Source of the DNA: Spirochaetales bacterium
GTDB taxonomy: Bacteria; Spirochaetota; Spirochaetia; Sphaerochaetales; Sphaerochaetaceae
DNA length: 47,676 nt
NCBI GenBank assembly: GCA_012728215.1
Contig: JAAYFO010000051.1
Coordinates: 1 to 47,676 of the forward strand
Direction: 5' to 3'
The translations under genes and the position numbers were made by a program. Numbering within the stretch: position 1 is the first letter of the stretch; each line of letters begins with the position of its first letter. Under the pieces are notes generated by a model. That model made no database searches and was not told where the DNA came from. It saw nothing but the letters and a program-made list of their open reading frames with translations. Below are positions 8,464 to 20,274 of the stretch, piece by piece.

Positions 8464-9509
8464 CAGTTTGCCTCTTTGTAGAGAATATTGATCCTTGCTT
8501 CCTTGGTCAGTTCATCTATTACAAGAGCTGAGGCCTGGTTGAACACTTCAGAAGCTTTCTGCTGCTGAAGAAGATAGACGATATAATCGGTTACTGTGGC
8601 AGACTCAGTAGGAGAAAGCGGATCAGTAAGAGAAAGCACCTTGAAGGAAGTATGCTGAAGAACCTTTAGAATCACATAACCAATATTGGAATCAATGACC
8701 TCAGGGGTAATTTCACCATCATCAAGATCAAATGCTTCATTGAAGAAAGCCTCGCCGAAAAGATTCTGATATTCTGTATTATCAATGGTCAGCCAACCGA
8801 CCTCTCCACCTTTGCTCTTGGAGGCTGTATCCTCTGAGTACAAGGACACGGCTTTTTCAAATGTAATAGATCCGTTCTTGACCTGAGCAAGCACACCCTG
8901 AAGCTTGGCAAGAATCTCTGCGTTCTTCTGAGCATCATCTGTCTTGTTCATCAGAATAACAGAAATCTTCACAGCTTCAGGATTTACGAACTGAGAAGCA
9001 TTCTTTCTGTAGAATGTATTGATTTCCTTATCAGTCGGAGTCAATGCTTCAGCAGAGAACATGTTCTGCTTCTTGCTGGCAACATAAGACTGAATCACAT
9101 ATTGCTGTGCAATTGAATCCCTGTATTCGCTCACAGTCATTCCAAGCTGTTCGCTGAGAACCTGCTGGAACTGTTCATCAGTCATCGTCTGACCTATCTG
9201 CTGCTCAAGACTGGCCTTCTGGGAAGCAAGAAGGGAATCCTTCTGATCTTCAGTAAGTGTAACACCATCCCGTGCCGCTCCCTGGAGAATCAGCTCCTGT
9301 CCAATCATCGACTGTAGCACCTGCAGTGCAGAAACATTGGTAACTCCCTGACTCTCATACGACTTGACCGCACTATCAAGCTGAGCAGTTGAAATGATTG
9401 TGGTCTTTGTCAGGTTGACAGTAGCCGCCGGTGTGGCAACAGCGGCAAACGTTGCTGATGCAGCGATTGTCAGAATGACCAATATTGCAAATAAGTGTTT
9501 TCTATTCAT
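8463..9509 (-). CDS. Exported parvulin-type peptidyl-prolyl cis-trans isomerase (SurA/PrsA-like)
   Basis: A 348-aa periplasmic foldase candidate. An N-terminal Sec signal peptide (MNRKHLFAILVILTIAASAT, cleavage near FAAVA) is followed by a Gln-rich helical SurA-N-like chaperone region (about 35-160). A single rotamase domain spans about 175-290, seen in VKISVILMNKT, FEKAVSLYSEDTASKSKGGEVGWL (in part) and VIDSNIGYVILKVL. There is no lipobox. The ATG at 9509 is preceded by an AGGAGAAT-type site, and nusB begins at its stop. It probably assists folding of exported or outer-membrane proteins such as the LptD homologue at 20-23 kb (inference). Confidence 0.88.
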   Translation of the reverse strand: MNRKHLFAILVILTIAASATFAAVATPAATVNLTKTTIISTAQLDSAVKSYESQGVTNVSALQVLQSMIGQELILQGAARDGVTLTEDQKDSLLASQKASLEQQIGQTMTDEQFQQVLSEQLGMTVSEYRDSIAQQYVIQSYVASKKQNMFSAEALTPTDKEINTFYRKNASQFVNPEAVKISVILMNKTDDAQKNAEILAKLQGVLAQVKNGSITFEKAVSLYSEDTASKSKGGEVGWLTIDNTEYQNLFGEAFFNEAFDLDDGEITPEVIDSNIGYVILKVLQHTSFKVLSLTDPLSPTESATVTDYIVYLLQQQKASEVFNQASALVIDELTKEARINILYKEAN

Positions 9510-9529
9510 GGATTATTCTCCTAAAATTA

Positions 9530-9958
9530 TTAATTATTGGAAAGTTTAAGTCTTTTCCCCATTGCTGAGGCCATAGCAGGCGAATCCAGTATCTCAAAGT
9601 TCGTAATGAACGCACCTTGGGATTCAACTGCTTTCATCAGAGTCTGAAGAGTCTTACCCTTCCTCATTCCTTTCTTGCTTACAAAGCAAAAACAACGTTT
9701 CCCTGAAACATTGCCACAGCTTTTCAAGAAATCATAAACAGAGTGAGGAATCTTTCCACCAAAGAAGGTAGATGATTCTGAACCAAAGACATAATAGTCG
9801 TAATAGGAAATGTTCATTCCCTTCTCACGAAACATATTGAATGATTCAACAGTAGGAGCACCCTCCTGCTGAGAAATCCCTCTTGCAAGCGAATCGACAA
9901 TCGATTTCAGCTTTGCACTGTCTACAACTGATCCACAATACAGCACACAGACTCTCAT
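9530..9958 (-). CDS. Flavodoxin-like protein
   Basis: The 142-aa protein has an alternating beta/alpha pattern. Strand 1 is MRVCVLYCGS; the phosphate-loop region (GSVVDSAKLKSIV) is atypical and lacks the Thr/Ser-rich loop of classical flavodoxins. YDYYVFGSESSTFFGGKIP corresponds to the strand 3-4 region that shapes the flavin site in the family, followed by KRCFCFVSKKGMRKG. It may bind FMN, but this is not certain. It lies between secG and the isomerase gene, after the secG terminator. Function unknown. Confidence 0.65.
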   Translation of the reverse strand: MRVCVLYCGSVVDSAKLKSIVDSLARGISQQEGAPTVESFNMFREKGMNISYYDYYVFGSESSTFFGGKIPHSVYDFLKSCGNVSGKRCFCFVSKKGMRKGKTLQTLMKAVESQGAFITNFEILDSPAMASAMGKRLKLSNN

Positions 9959-9982
9959 GATTATTCCCCTTAAACAACAACA

Positions 9983-10008
9983 GCCTACCCTGCTAGGGCA
10001 AGGTAGGC
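9983..10008 (-). terminator. Terminator downstream of secG
   Basis: On the minus strand GCCTACC pairs with GGTAGGC, extended inward by TGC/GCA after one mismatch, followed by TGTTGTTGTTT. It lies 20-45 bases past the secG stop and before the flavodoxin-like gene. The T tract is interrupted, so readthrough is likely. Confidence 0.75.
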
Positions 10009-10027
10009 CTTATTTCGAAGTTGAACG

Positions 10028-10339
10028 TCAGTTCTGAGCACTCTCTGTCTCAACTACCTGAGTCTGCTGCTGAGCTGCAGCCTGACTCAAAATCGAACTG
10101 GAAGGTGATTTGTTAAGAACCGCAACAAGAATGGCAAGAACGATGAATGCAGCACCAAGCCAGGCAGTGATCTTGTTCACAACCTTACCTGAACGACCGC
10201 CGAAAGCAGATGAACTGCTGTCGCCACCGAAAATTCCACCCAGACCGCTGCTGTCTTCACCTTGAATCGAAACCATGAAAATCAAGGCAAGCGAAACCAG
10301 AACGAACAGAACCAACAAAACAATACTCAATATCGCCAT
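10028..10339 (-). CDS. secG: Preprotein translocase subunit SecG
   Basis: Accessory membrane subunit of the SecYEG channel. The 103-aa protein has two membrane helices (about 2-24 and 55-78) joined by a Gly/Ser-rich cytoplasmic loop containing IQGEDSSGLGGIFGG, the SecG signature region. A polar Gln/Ala-rich tail follows. I chose the ATG at 10337-10339 with GGAG seven bases upstream; the longer frame from a GTG at 10357 starts inside the tpiA coding end. It starts four bases after tpiA stops, the common tpiA-secG arrangement. Confidence 0.92.
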   Translation of the reverse strand: MAILSIVLLVLFVLVSLALIFMVSIQGEDSSGLGGIFGGDSSSSAFGGRSGKVVNKITAWLGAAFIVLAILVAVLNKSPSSSILSQAAAQQQTQVVETESAQN

Positions 10340-10343
10340 CTTC

Positions 10344-11099
10344 CTACTCCAAGGCACATTTTACAATCGGAACGAACTTATCTGCTGAGAGAGAAGCGCC
10401 TCCAACCAGTGCTCCATCAATGTTCTTACGAGCCAGAAGCTCCTTCGCATTTGATGCTTTTACTGAACCACCATACTGTATAATCGTGTTTTCTGCAACA
10501 GTTTTTCCATATAATGATTCGATTAATCCACGAATATAGGCATGAGCATCATCAGCATCATCGGAAGTGGCGGTCATCCCTGTGCCGATTGCCCAGACTG
10601 GCTCATAGGCAATGGTGATTCTTTCCATATCCTTAGCACTGACATCACTTAGACCGACCTTGATCTGTCTTGAAAGGACCTCTTTAAGATGTCCGCCCTT
10701 GCGTTCATCGAGAGTCTCACCTACGCAGAGATCGATGTTCATTCCCTGTGAAAGAGCATACTTTACCTTTCTGTTGATCCATTCATCATTCTCTCCGTAA
10801 TATGAACGTCTCTCGCTATGACCGATGATCACATCGTTCACTCCAAGGTCCTTGAGCATCTGGCATGACACTTCACCAGTATAGGCACCGCTCTCCTTGT
10901 CGCTGACATTCTGTGCAGCAACAATGATGTTGGAACCCTTCACTGCTTCAACAACAGCAGGAAGTGTCACAAATGAAGGAGCAATCATCACCTTCACATC
11001 CACACCCTTCAGCTGATCTTTCAATTCAGCGGCAAGCTTGGCACCCTCGCTGGGTGTAAGATTCATTTTCCAGTTACCTGCAATATAAGGTTTTCTCAT
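10344..11099 (-). CDS. tpiA: Triosephosphate isomerase
   Basis: Interconverts dihydroxyacetone phosphate and glyceraldehyde-3-phosphate. From the chosen start the protein is 251 aa, typical for the family. It opens MRKPYIAGNWKMN with catalytic Lys11. Catalytic His is in IIGHSERR, catalytic Glu in AYEPVWAIGTG, and the phosphate-binding GGS is near the C-terminus. The open frame extends 39 codons upstream, into pgk, but family alignment and GGAG nine bases before ATG 11097-11099 fix the start. It lies between pgk and secG in the glycolytic unit. Confidence 0.96.
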   Translation of the reverse strand: MRKPYIAGNWKMNLTPSEGAKLAAELKDQLKGVDVKVMIAPSFVTLPAVVEAVKGSNIIVAAQNVSDKESGAYTGEVSCQMLKDLGVNDVIIGHSERRSYYGENDEWINRKVKYALSQGMNIDLCVGETLDERKGGHLKEVLSRQIKVGLSDVSAKDMERITIAYEPVWAIGTGMTATSDDADDAHAYIRGLIESLYGKTVAENTIIQYGGSVKASNAKELLARKNIDGALVGGASLSADKFVPIVKCALE

Positions 11100-11118
11100 T
11101 ATTGAATTCTCCATTAAA

Positions 11119-12300
11119 TTATTTTTCAAGTGCTTTGATTCCAGGAAGAATCTTGCCTTCGAGGAACTCAAGTGAAGCTCCGCCACCAGTGGAAACATGG
11201 TCGATCTTTGAAGCAAGATTGAACTTGTTCACTGCAGCGACTGAATCACCACCGCCAACGACCGTTGTTCCCTTGCACTCAGCAACTGCCTTTGCAATCT
11301 CCAAAGTACCTTCAGCGAAGGATTTGAACTCAAACACACCGACAGGTCCGTTCCAGACAATGCTCTTGGCATCCTTTATAGCGTCCTTGATCAATGCAAT
11401 TGTCTTAGGTCCGATATCCATTCCAATCAGATCTGACGGAATGTCTATTGAATCGACAAGCACAGGCTCGGCAGTCTCGGAGAATTCCTTTGAACAGATA
11501 TGATCGACAGGAAGGATGACCTTGACACCATTCTTCTTGGCGGCAGCCATGAAGCTTGTAGCAGTTTCCAGATAATCAGCTTCAAGAAGGCTCTTTCCAA
11601 TCTCATGACCTTCAGCCTTGAGGAAGGTATAGGCCATTCCACCACCAATGACGATGATGTCGCATCTTGAAGAAAGACTCTCAAGAACCGTGATCTTGGA
11701 GGAGACCTTCGAACCACCGATGATAGCGGCGAAAGGATGCATTGGATTCTCAAGAAGAGGAGCCATGAACTTGATCTCCTTCTCAATGAGGAAACCTGCA
11801 TATGCAGGAAGATAATGAGCCACGCCCTCTGTCGAAGCATGCGCACGATGAGCTGTGCCGAAGGCATCATTCACATACACATCACCGAACGAAGCAAGTT
11901 CCTTTGCAAACTCAGGATCGTTGGCCTCTTCACCAGGATAGAATCTGACATTCTCAAGAAGAAGCACATCGCCAGCTTTAAGAGCCTTGACTTCCTTTGC
12001 GACTTCAACTCCGATCACATCGGAGGAAAGGATGACTTTTCTCCCAAGGAGCTCTGAGAACTTCTCTGCAACTGGCTTCATGGAGAAATCTGGATTCTTC
12101 GTCCCTTTTGGTCTTCCGAAGTGGGACATGATGACAAGCTTGGTTCCTTTCTGGTCAAGAATATACTTGATGGTAGGAAGAGCCGCAATGATTCTTGTTG
12201 GGTCAGTGACGATTCCGTTCTTTACCGGAACATTGAAATCGACTCTGCAAAGAACTGTCTTTCCTTGCAAATCAGCTTCTTTAATGGTATTCAACTTCAT
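11119..12300 (-). CDS. pgk: Phosphoglycerate kinase
   Basis: Cytoplasmic kinase converting 1,3-bisphosphoglycerate and ADP to 3-phosphoglycerate and ATP. The 393-aa protein has CRVDFNVP near residue 22, the substrate-binding region MSHFGRPKG, the hinge/ATP region GGSKVSSK, and the C-terminal [11 protein letters not shown] and [13 protein letters not shown] motifs. AAGGAG six bases before the ATG at 12298-12300 fixes the start; the longer frame runs back into the gap terminator. It is the second gene of gap-pgk-tpiA-secG, separated from gap by a hairpin. Confidence 0.97.
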   Translation of the reverse strand: MKLNTIKEADLQGKTVLCRVDFNVPVKNGIVTDPTRIIAALPTIKYILDQKGTKLVIMSHFGRPKGTKNPDFSMKPVAEKFSELLGRKVILSSDVIGVEVAKEVKALKAGDVLLLENVRFYPGEEANDPEFAKELASFGDVYVNDAFGTAHRAHASTEGVAHYLPAYAGFLIEKEIKFMAPLLENPMHPFAAIIGGSKVSSKITVLESLSSRCDIIVIGGGMAYTFLKAEGHEIGKSLLEADYLETATSFMAAAKKNGVKVILPVDHICSKEFSETAEPVLVDSIDIPSDLIGMDIGPKTIALIKDAIKDAKSIVWNGPVGVFEFKSFAEGTLEIAKAVAECKGTTVVGGGDSVAAVNKFNLASKIDHVSTGGGASLEFLEGKILPGIKALEK

Positions 12301-12321
12301 AAAATACTCCTTAGGAAAAGA

Positions 12322-12344
12322 AGGCCCGCCCATAAGGCAGGCCT
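12322..12344 (-). terminator. Hairpin between gap and pgk
   Basis: On the minus strand AGGCCTGCC pairs with GGCGGGCCT (9 bp, one G-T) around a five-base loop, followed by TCTTTTCC. It starts about 24 bases after the gap stop. The short T tract suggests partial termination, which would give more gap than pgk message. Confidence 0.8.
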
Positions 12345-12368
12345 GTTATGACTGCGAAAGTCCGGCTA

Positions 12369-15839
<3,471 letters not shown>

Positions 15840-15841
15840 GG

Positions 15842-16633
15842 CTATTCGGAATCGATGGAATTCTTCAATTCAATCTTGATCGAATTGATCTTGTGACCGT
15901 CAATTGACTCGACAGTGAAGTCTGCATCATCAGAAGTCGTGGTGTCGCCCTTTTCAGGGATACGTCCGAACTTCTCAAAAACATACCCACCTATTGTCTC
16001 GTAATCGTCTTCTGGAATATTCAGGTCAAGTTCATCATTGACATCATCGATAGGCGTCCTTGCATCACAGATATATGTATGATCATCCTGCTTCTGAATA
16101 TTCGCCTCTTCGTCAGCATCGAATTCATCCTGTATATCACCGACAATGACCTCTATGATGTCTTCCATGCAGACAATTCCAGAAACGCCGCCGTATTCAT
16201 CCACGGCGACTGCAATATGAACCTTCTGCTTTCTGAAATCCCTGAGCAGATCATCAAGATGCTTGCTTTCAGGAACAAAGAAAACATCACGCATGATCTT
16301 GCGGATGGAAAAATCCTTCTCGATATTATTTCTGATCAAATCCTTTGCATAGAGGATACCGATGACATTGTCAACGCTATCCTCATAAACAGGATACCTT
16401 GAAAACCCAAGTTGTTCGATGAAATCTATAACCTGATCATATGTGGAATCCACATTAATGCATTCCACATCAATTCTTGGAACCATGACTTCCTTGACGG
16501 TCTTCTCATCAAGTTCGGATACACCCTCAATCATGTCCTTACGTTCTTCAATCTCTTCCTCTTGCGCTTTTCGCGAGAGAGGATCCTCAGATTTCTTTCC
16601 CTTATCTCCAAACAAGGATTTCAAAAAACTCAA
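15842..16633 (-). CDS. CorC/HlyC-type CBS-domain protein
   Basis: A 263-aa soluble protein with an acidic, charged N-terminus. Two CBS domains follow: one after VKEVMVPRIDVECI (about 50-110), another ending AVDEYGGVSGIVCMEDIIE (about 135-165). A C-terminal CorC_HlyC transporter-associated domain starts near DDHTYICDARTPIDDVN. There is no membrane region, unlike full-length CNNM/YfjD proteins. Homologues beside ybeY and phoH are linked to Mg2+/Co2+ homeostasis. The start overlaps ybeY by four bases (ATGA). It is the last gene of the operon starting at the nucleoside hydrolase, and its end nearly abuts the GH2 end. Confidence 0.9.
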   Translation of the reverse strand: MSFLKSLFGDKGKKSEDPLSRKAQEEEIEERKDMIEGVSELDEKTVKEVMVPRIDVECINVDSTYDQVIDFIEQLGFSRYPVYEDSVDNVIGILYAKDLIRNNIEKDFSIRKIMRDVFFVPESKHLDDLLRDFRKQKVHIAVAVDEYGGVSGIVCMEDIIEVIVGDIQDEFDADEEANIQKQDDHTYICDARTPIDDVNDELDLNIPEDDYETIGGYVFEKFGRIPEKGDTTTSDDADFTVESIDGHKINSIKIELKNSIDSE

Positions 16634-17100
16634 AACTGTCCGCCCTTAAGCATATTCAGCAACGTTTCCTGATGTCGGAGCATTCCTTCTTCAGGATCAT
16701 TGCTTGCATGATCTTCACCTATCAGATGAAGACATCCATGTATCAGAACTCTACAGAGTTCCTCTTCAAATTGAATACTAAAATATTCTGCATTGTTTTT
16801 CAAGCTCTCAAGCGAAATCACAATGTCACCTAGTGAATCAGGTTCCCCTTCCTCTCCTGGAAAAGCGACATCTTCGTCAGCATCATGGGAGACAAAGCTC
16901 AGAACATCGGTGCTTTCATCGATATAACGGAACTGCTTGTTCAGGCTTCGGATTGATTCATCTGAAACGAACGAGCAGGAAACCTCAATATCCTTGCAGC
17001 CAAGCTGGCGAAAGGTGCCATTCAGGACCTTCTTTACAAGAGCCCTGGGAGCTTTTTCCTTCATTGCGGGATCTTCATACGAAATCAGAATTCTATTCAT
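16630..17100 (-). CDS. ybeY: Endoribonuclease YbeY
   Basis: Zinc endoribonuclease for rRNA maturation and 70S quality control. The 156-aa protein has the metal triad His121-x3-His125-x5-His131 (HGCLHLIGEDH) and the conserved substrate-site segment FRYIDESTDVLSF (about 57-69). The ATG overlaps the HD-protein stop, and its own end overlaps the CorC-like gene. The phoH-(HD)-ybeY-corC order is widespread in bacteria, which supports the call. Confidence 0.95.
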   Translation of the reverse strand: MNRILISYEDPAMKEKAPRALVKKVLNGTFRQLGCKDIEVSCSFVSDESIRSLNKQFRYIDESTDVLSFVSHDADEDVAFPGEEGEPDSLGDIVISLESLKNNAEYFSIQFEEELCRVLIHGCLHLIGEDHASNDPEEGMLRHQETLLNMLKGGQF

Positions 17101-19337
17101 TTCTTAACCTCCTCAGGATAAGATATACGACTGTGATAGCGCCCTGTAAGTGAATCAGACAGAGATTTGACCACAGTGTTCAAATCTGTAATCGTCATCT
17201 GGCAGCTGTTAAGCTGCTTGTTGACTATCTTCTTGATCAGAATCATCGAAATCATCTTCTCGATTTTGTTTGGAGTCGGCTTGGCTATGCTTCTGCAGGC
17301 TGCCTCACTGCAGTCGGAAAGCATGACAATCGCCTGTTCCGGCGTCTGTGGAGGCTGACCCAGATATGCATATTCCTCAATCTTTGGTTCTGCATACTGC
17401 TCAGGATTATCCTGATGAAGCTTCATTGCCTCATTGTAGAAGTAAGTCACAACATCATTGCCATGGTGGTTTCCGATGATATCAAGGACTTCCTGAGGCA
17501 ATCTGATCTGCCTTCCCTTCTCCACGCCAAGCTTCACATGGCTCTTGATGATTGCTACCGAGAGATTCCTGTTGATATTCTCATGGTTCTGAGCAGCATT
17601 GGAATTGCCAAGCAACGAAATGTTCTCTGTGAAGTATTCAGCATGGTCCATCTTCCCGATATCATGGTACATGGCTCCGACCTTGACCAGACCGGCATCT
17701 GCTCCAATTGCACGTGCAGCGTTCTCAGCAATCTCTGCAACAGACATGCTGTGACTGTAGGTCCCAGGTGCTTCCTGAGAAAGTCTCTTGAGCATAGGGG
17801 AACGCTCATTTGCAAGCTCCCTAAGCTTGAAGCGGGTCGGTATGTTGAAGATTTCCTCAAGAAAAGGAAGGAACAAGGCCACAAGAACAAACGAAATGAC
17901 GATGTTGCATATCTGAATCAGAGCGCTGAAGAAAAAACCACTCATTGTACTTTTCTCAAGCAGGAACCAAAGCAGGAGATACAATATCGAAAGACCGGCG
18001 GTCAGAAGCCATTGGATTGCAAGATCTCGTCTCCGATCAAGAAATGTTATCAAGAACAAGCTGGACACTGAACAGAGAACACAGAAAAGGAATGTTCCGT
18101 AGTCAGATCCCGGCACCAAGCAGAATGCAGAGGATAGCAGCATTGTGCAAATTGTTCCAAGCGATTTCTTTCCAGAAACCAGTGACAACAGCAGAGGAAG
18201 TGCAAAAGAAGGAATCAAGACTTCATAAATCGGAATAGAGAATATTTCATATAACTTGTAAAGGAAGAACCCTGCAATAATTGTTAGAATGCCTCCAATG
18301 AGGAACACGAGGAAGAACTCGAATTCATGAAGGCTGCCCTTGGAGAATATATCGAAGGAAAGAACTGCCATCGAAGTCAGAATCAGCATTGTGAGGAACG
18401 ACCCGAACAGCTTGACTTTGGATACCGAAGTGTCCTGCAAGGAAAGAAGATAGAGAATCCGACTGCTCTGTTCGGTGATTATTGTGTTATTCTCAATGAT
18501 GATCTGCTGTGGTACCAATGTGTATGAAACCTTGCTCTTTTCAGGATCGACCCGGCTTTTCAACTTTGATGTCATCAATTCGCTATATTCGAGGTTTGGG
18601 TAGACAATCTGAGAAACAAGCTTGCTCATGATCTCCTTCTGGGAGGTGCTTATGCTCTCATAGTCTGCGAGCTGGAACTGCACGAAACCGCCGACACCGC
18701 TTTCTGTAAGGCATCTGCTCTTCATCACAGTCACAACATCTTCACTCTGGAGATTCAAGCTCATCATGACATTCACCGTTGAAAAACCTGAAGCATTGGT
18801 CTTCAGGTCGTCAGCTGAAAACAGACCCGTATCATTGACCATCTGTGAAAGCTGAATAAGAAGCGGTCCTAGAATCTTCGAATCTGGGGAAAGGGTATCA
18901 TACGCCACGATGGCCAGTTCCTTGTTCACTCCTGACACCACTGCGGCATTGAGAAAATCCGTACTTGACCCTGAAAGTCCCTTGGATATCAGACTTGCCC
19001 TCTCCACTGTCTTGAGACAGTTTCCGACATCGTTGACAAACACAGGTGGAACGCTGTTCATCATGTTCAGATATTCCTGCCTTGACTTCTCCTCATCGAT
19101 CAGATAGTAGGAAGAATCGGAAAAAACCGATTCCGAAGCCAGGTAACCCGGCTTCAGCCGATTGTAGGCCGCTTTATAGACTTCACTCTGATTCTTGTTG
19201 AGAAAGAAGAAAAGAAGGCTGGAAAGGACACAGAATACAAATCCAAGGCATAGAACTGTTGCAATCCTGCCTTTCTTCATGCCTGAGAAGAATGGAAAAC
19301 GGATAAAAATCGGATTATTTGTTCTTTTCATATGCAT
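17097..19337 (-). CDS. 7TM-HD cyclic-di-AMP phosphodiesterase (PgpH-like)
   Basis: A 746-aa membrane protein. One helix lies near 23-45, then a large extracytoplasmic region (about 50-300, 7TMR-HDED type), then about seven helices (roughly 305-490). A cytoplasmic HD domain has His558/Asp559 in YHDIGK, preceded by PGTYSHSMSVAEI and followed by NHHG. Family members degrade c-di-AMP; activity here is inferred. AGGA six bases before ATG 19337 supports this start, which overlaps the phoH end by 23 bases. An alternative start is Met20. The gene sits between phoH and ybeY, as in Firmicutes. Confidence 0.9.
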   Translation of the reverse strand: MHMKRTNNPIFIRFPFFSGMKKGRIATVLCLGFVFCVLSSLLFFFLNKNQSEVYKAAYNRLKPGYLASESVFSDSSYYLIDEEKSRQEYLNMMNSVPPVFVNDVGNCLKTVERASLISKGLSGSSTDFLNAAVVSGVNKELAIVAYDTLSPDSKILGPLLIQLSQMVNDTGLFSADDLKTNASGFSTVNVMMSLNLQSEDVVTVMKSRCLTESGVGGFVQFQLADYESISTSQKEIMSKLVSQIVYPNLEYSELMTSKLKSRVDPEKSKVSYTLVPQQIIIENNTIITEQSSRILYLLSLQDTSVSKVKLFGSFLTMLILTSMAVLSFDIFSKGSLHEFEFFLVFLIGGILTIIAGFFLYKLYEIFSIPIYEVLIPSFALPLLLSLVSGKKSLGTICTMLLSSAFCLVPGSDYGTFLFCVLCSVSSLFLITFLDRRRDLAIQWLLTAGLSILYLLLWFLLEKSTMSGFFFSALIQICNIVISFVLVALFLPFLEEIFNIPTRFKLRELANERSPMLKRLSQEAPGTYSHSMSVAEIAENAARAIGADAGLVKVGAMYHDIGKMDHAEYFTENISLLGNSNAAQNHENINRNLSVAIIKSHVKLGVEKGRQIRLPQEVLDIIGNHHGNDVVTYFYNEAMKLHQDNPEQYAEPKIEEYAYLGQPPQTPEQAIVMLSDCSEAACRSIAKPTPNKIEKMISMILIKKIVNKQLNSCQMTITDLNTVVKSLSDSLTGRYHSRISYPEEVKK

Positions 19338-20274
19338 CGACGATCCTTTGAACTATTCGAGAACGGACTACATCCTGGGAATGAAAATTCACAAAGCTGA
19401 TCCCTTCGATCCCCTGAAGAATGGACATCGCATGAACCAATCCTGACACTTTGTTACGTGGGAGGTCTGTCTGGGTGATGTCTCCGGTCACTATCGCAGT
19501 GGAATCCTCACCCAGCCTGGTCAGGAACATCTTCATCTGCTCCACAGTGGTATTTTGAGCTTCATCCAAAATTATGCACGCATGATGAAGGCTTCTGCCT
19601 CTCATGTACGCCAATGGAGAAATCTCGATCATGCTGCTGTCCTCCAGACGCTTGATCATCTGAGGTGAAATGAGAAATTCCATTGAATCATAAAGAGGCT
19701 TCAAATATGGATTGAGCTTCTGTCCCAGATCACCTGGAAGAAACCCCAAAGACTCCCCTGCCTCGACAACAGGACGAGAAAGAATAAGCTTCTGCTTCCG
19801 TCCGCTGATAATCTGAGAAAGTGAATATGCAACTGCAAGAAAAGTCTTTCCAGTTCCTGCCGGACCTCCTGCAAATGTTATCTGAGAGTTCGCTATCGCC
19901 TCTAGATACTTCTTCTGGGTCCTGCTCTTAGGAAAGACAGACCGATTTCCGAGGTTGATCGTCAAGGAAGCGGGATCAGACGCTGCCGCCTCTTCCGCTT
20001 CTGGAAACTGCATTTCAGTAAGAAGACTCTGATATTCCATGAATATCTCTGATTCAGCAATCGGAACTCCTGCCTTGGCAAGTTTCTCAAGCCTCTTCAT
20101 CAAGGACTGGAACATCTGACTGACACTTCTGTTTTCACCATCATAGGAGATATCGACGCCTCTGACATAGATCGTAGTATCAAGAAGATTCTCCAAATAA
20201 GGTATGTTTGAATCATTAACTCCACAGATCATGCCAAGAACATTCTGATCCTCAAAATTCACCGTAGTACTCAA
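19315..20274 (-). CDS. phoH: PhoH-family ATPase
   Basis: Cytoplasmic P-loop ATPase of the PhoH group, 319 aa, with proposed roles in RNA metabolism. Walker A is GGPAGTGKT (136-144), Walker B IILDEAQN (234-241). The LSRPVVEAGESLGFLPGD and TGDITQTDLP motifs are family hallmarks. A degraded KH-like region precedes the ATPase domain. The likely start is a TTG at 20272-20274 with GGGAG eight bases upstream, overlapping the lptD TGA (TTGA). Met15 is an alternative. The order phoH-HD-ybeY-corC is conserved. Confidence 0.93.
   Translation of the reverse strand: MSTTVNFEDQNVLGMICGVNDSNIPYLENLLDTTIYVRGVDISYDGENRSVSQMFQSLMKRLEKLAKAGVPIAESEIFMEYQSLLTEMQFPEAEEAAASDPASLTINLGNRSVFPKSRTQKKYLEAIANSQITFAGGPAGTGKTFLAVAYSLSQIISGRKQKLILSRPVVEAGESLGFLPGDLGQKLNPYLKPLYDSMEFLISPQMIKRLEDSSMIEISPLAYMRGRSLHHACIILDEAQNTTVEQMKMFLTRLGEDSTAIVTGDITQTDLPRNKVSGLVHAMSILQGIEGISFVNFHSQDVVRSRIVQRIVDAYEKNK

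Noticed and set aside
17415-18071. A 218-codon plus-strand open frame within the 7TM-HD gene
   Set aside because: It is the mirror of the HD domain and membrane-helix coding region, with no supporting motif or ribosome site.
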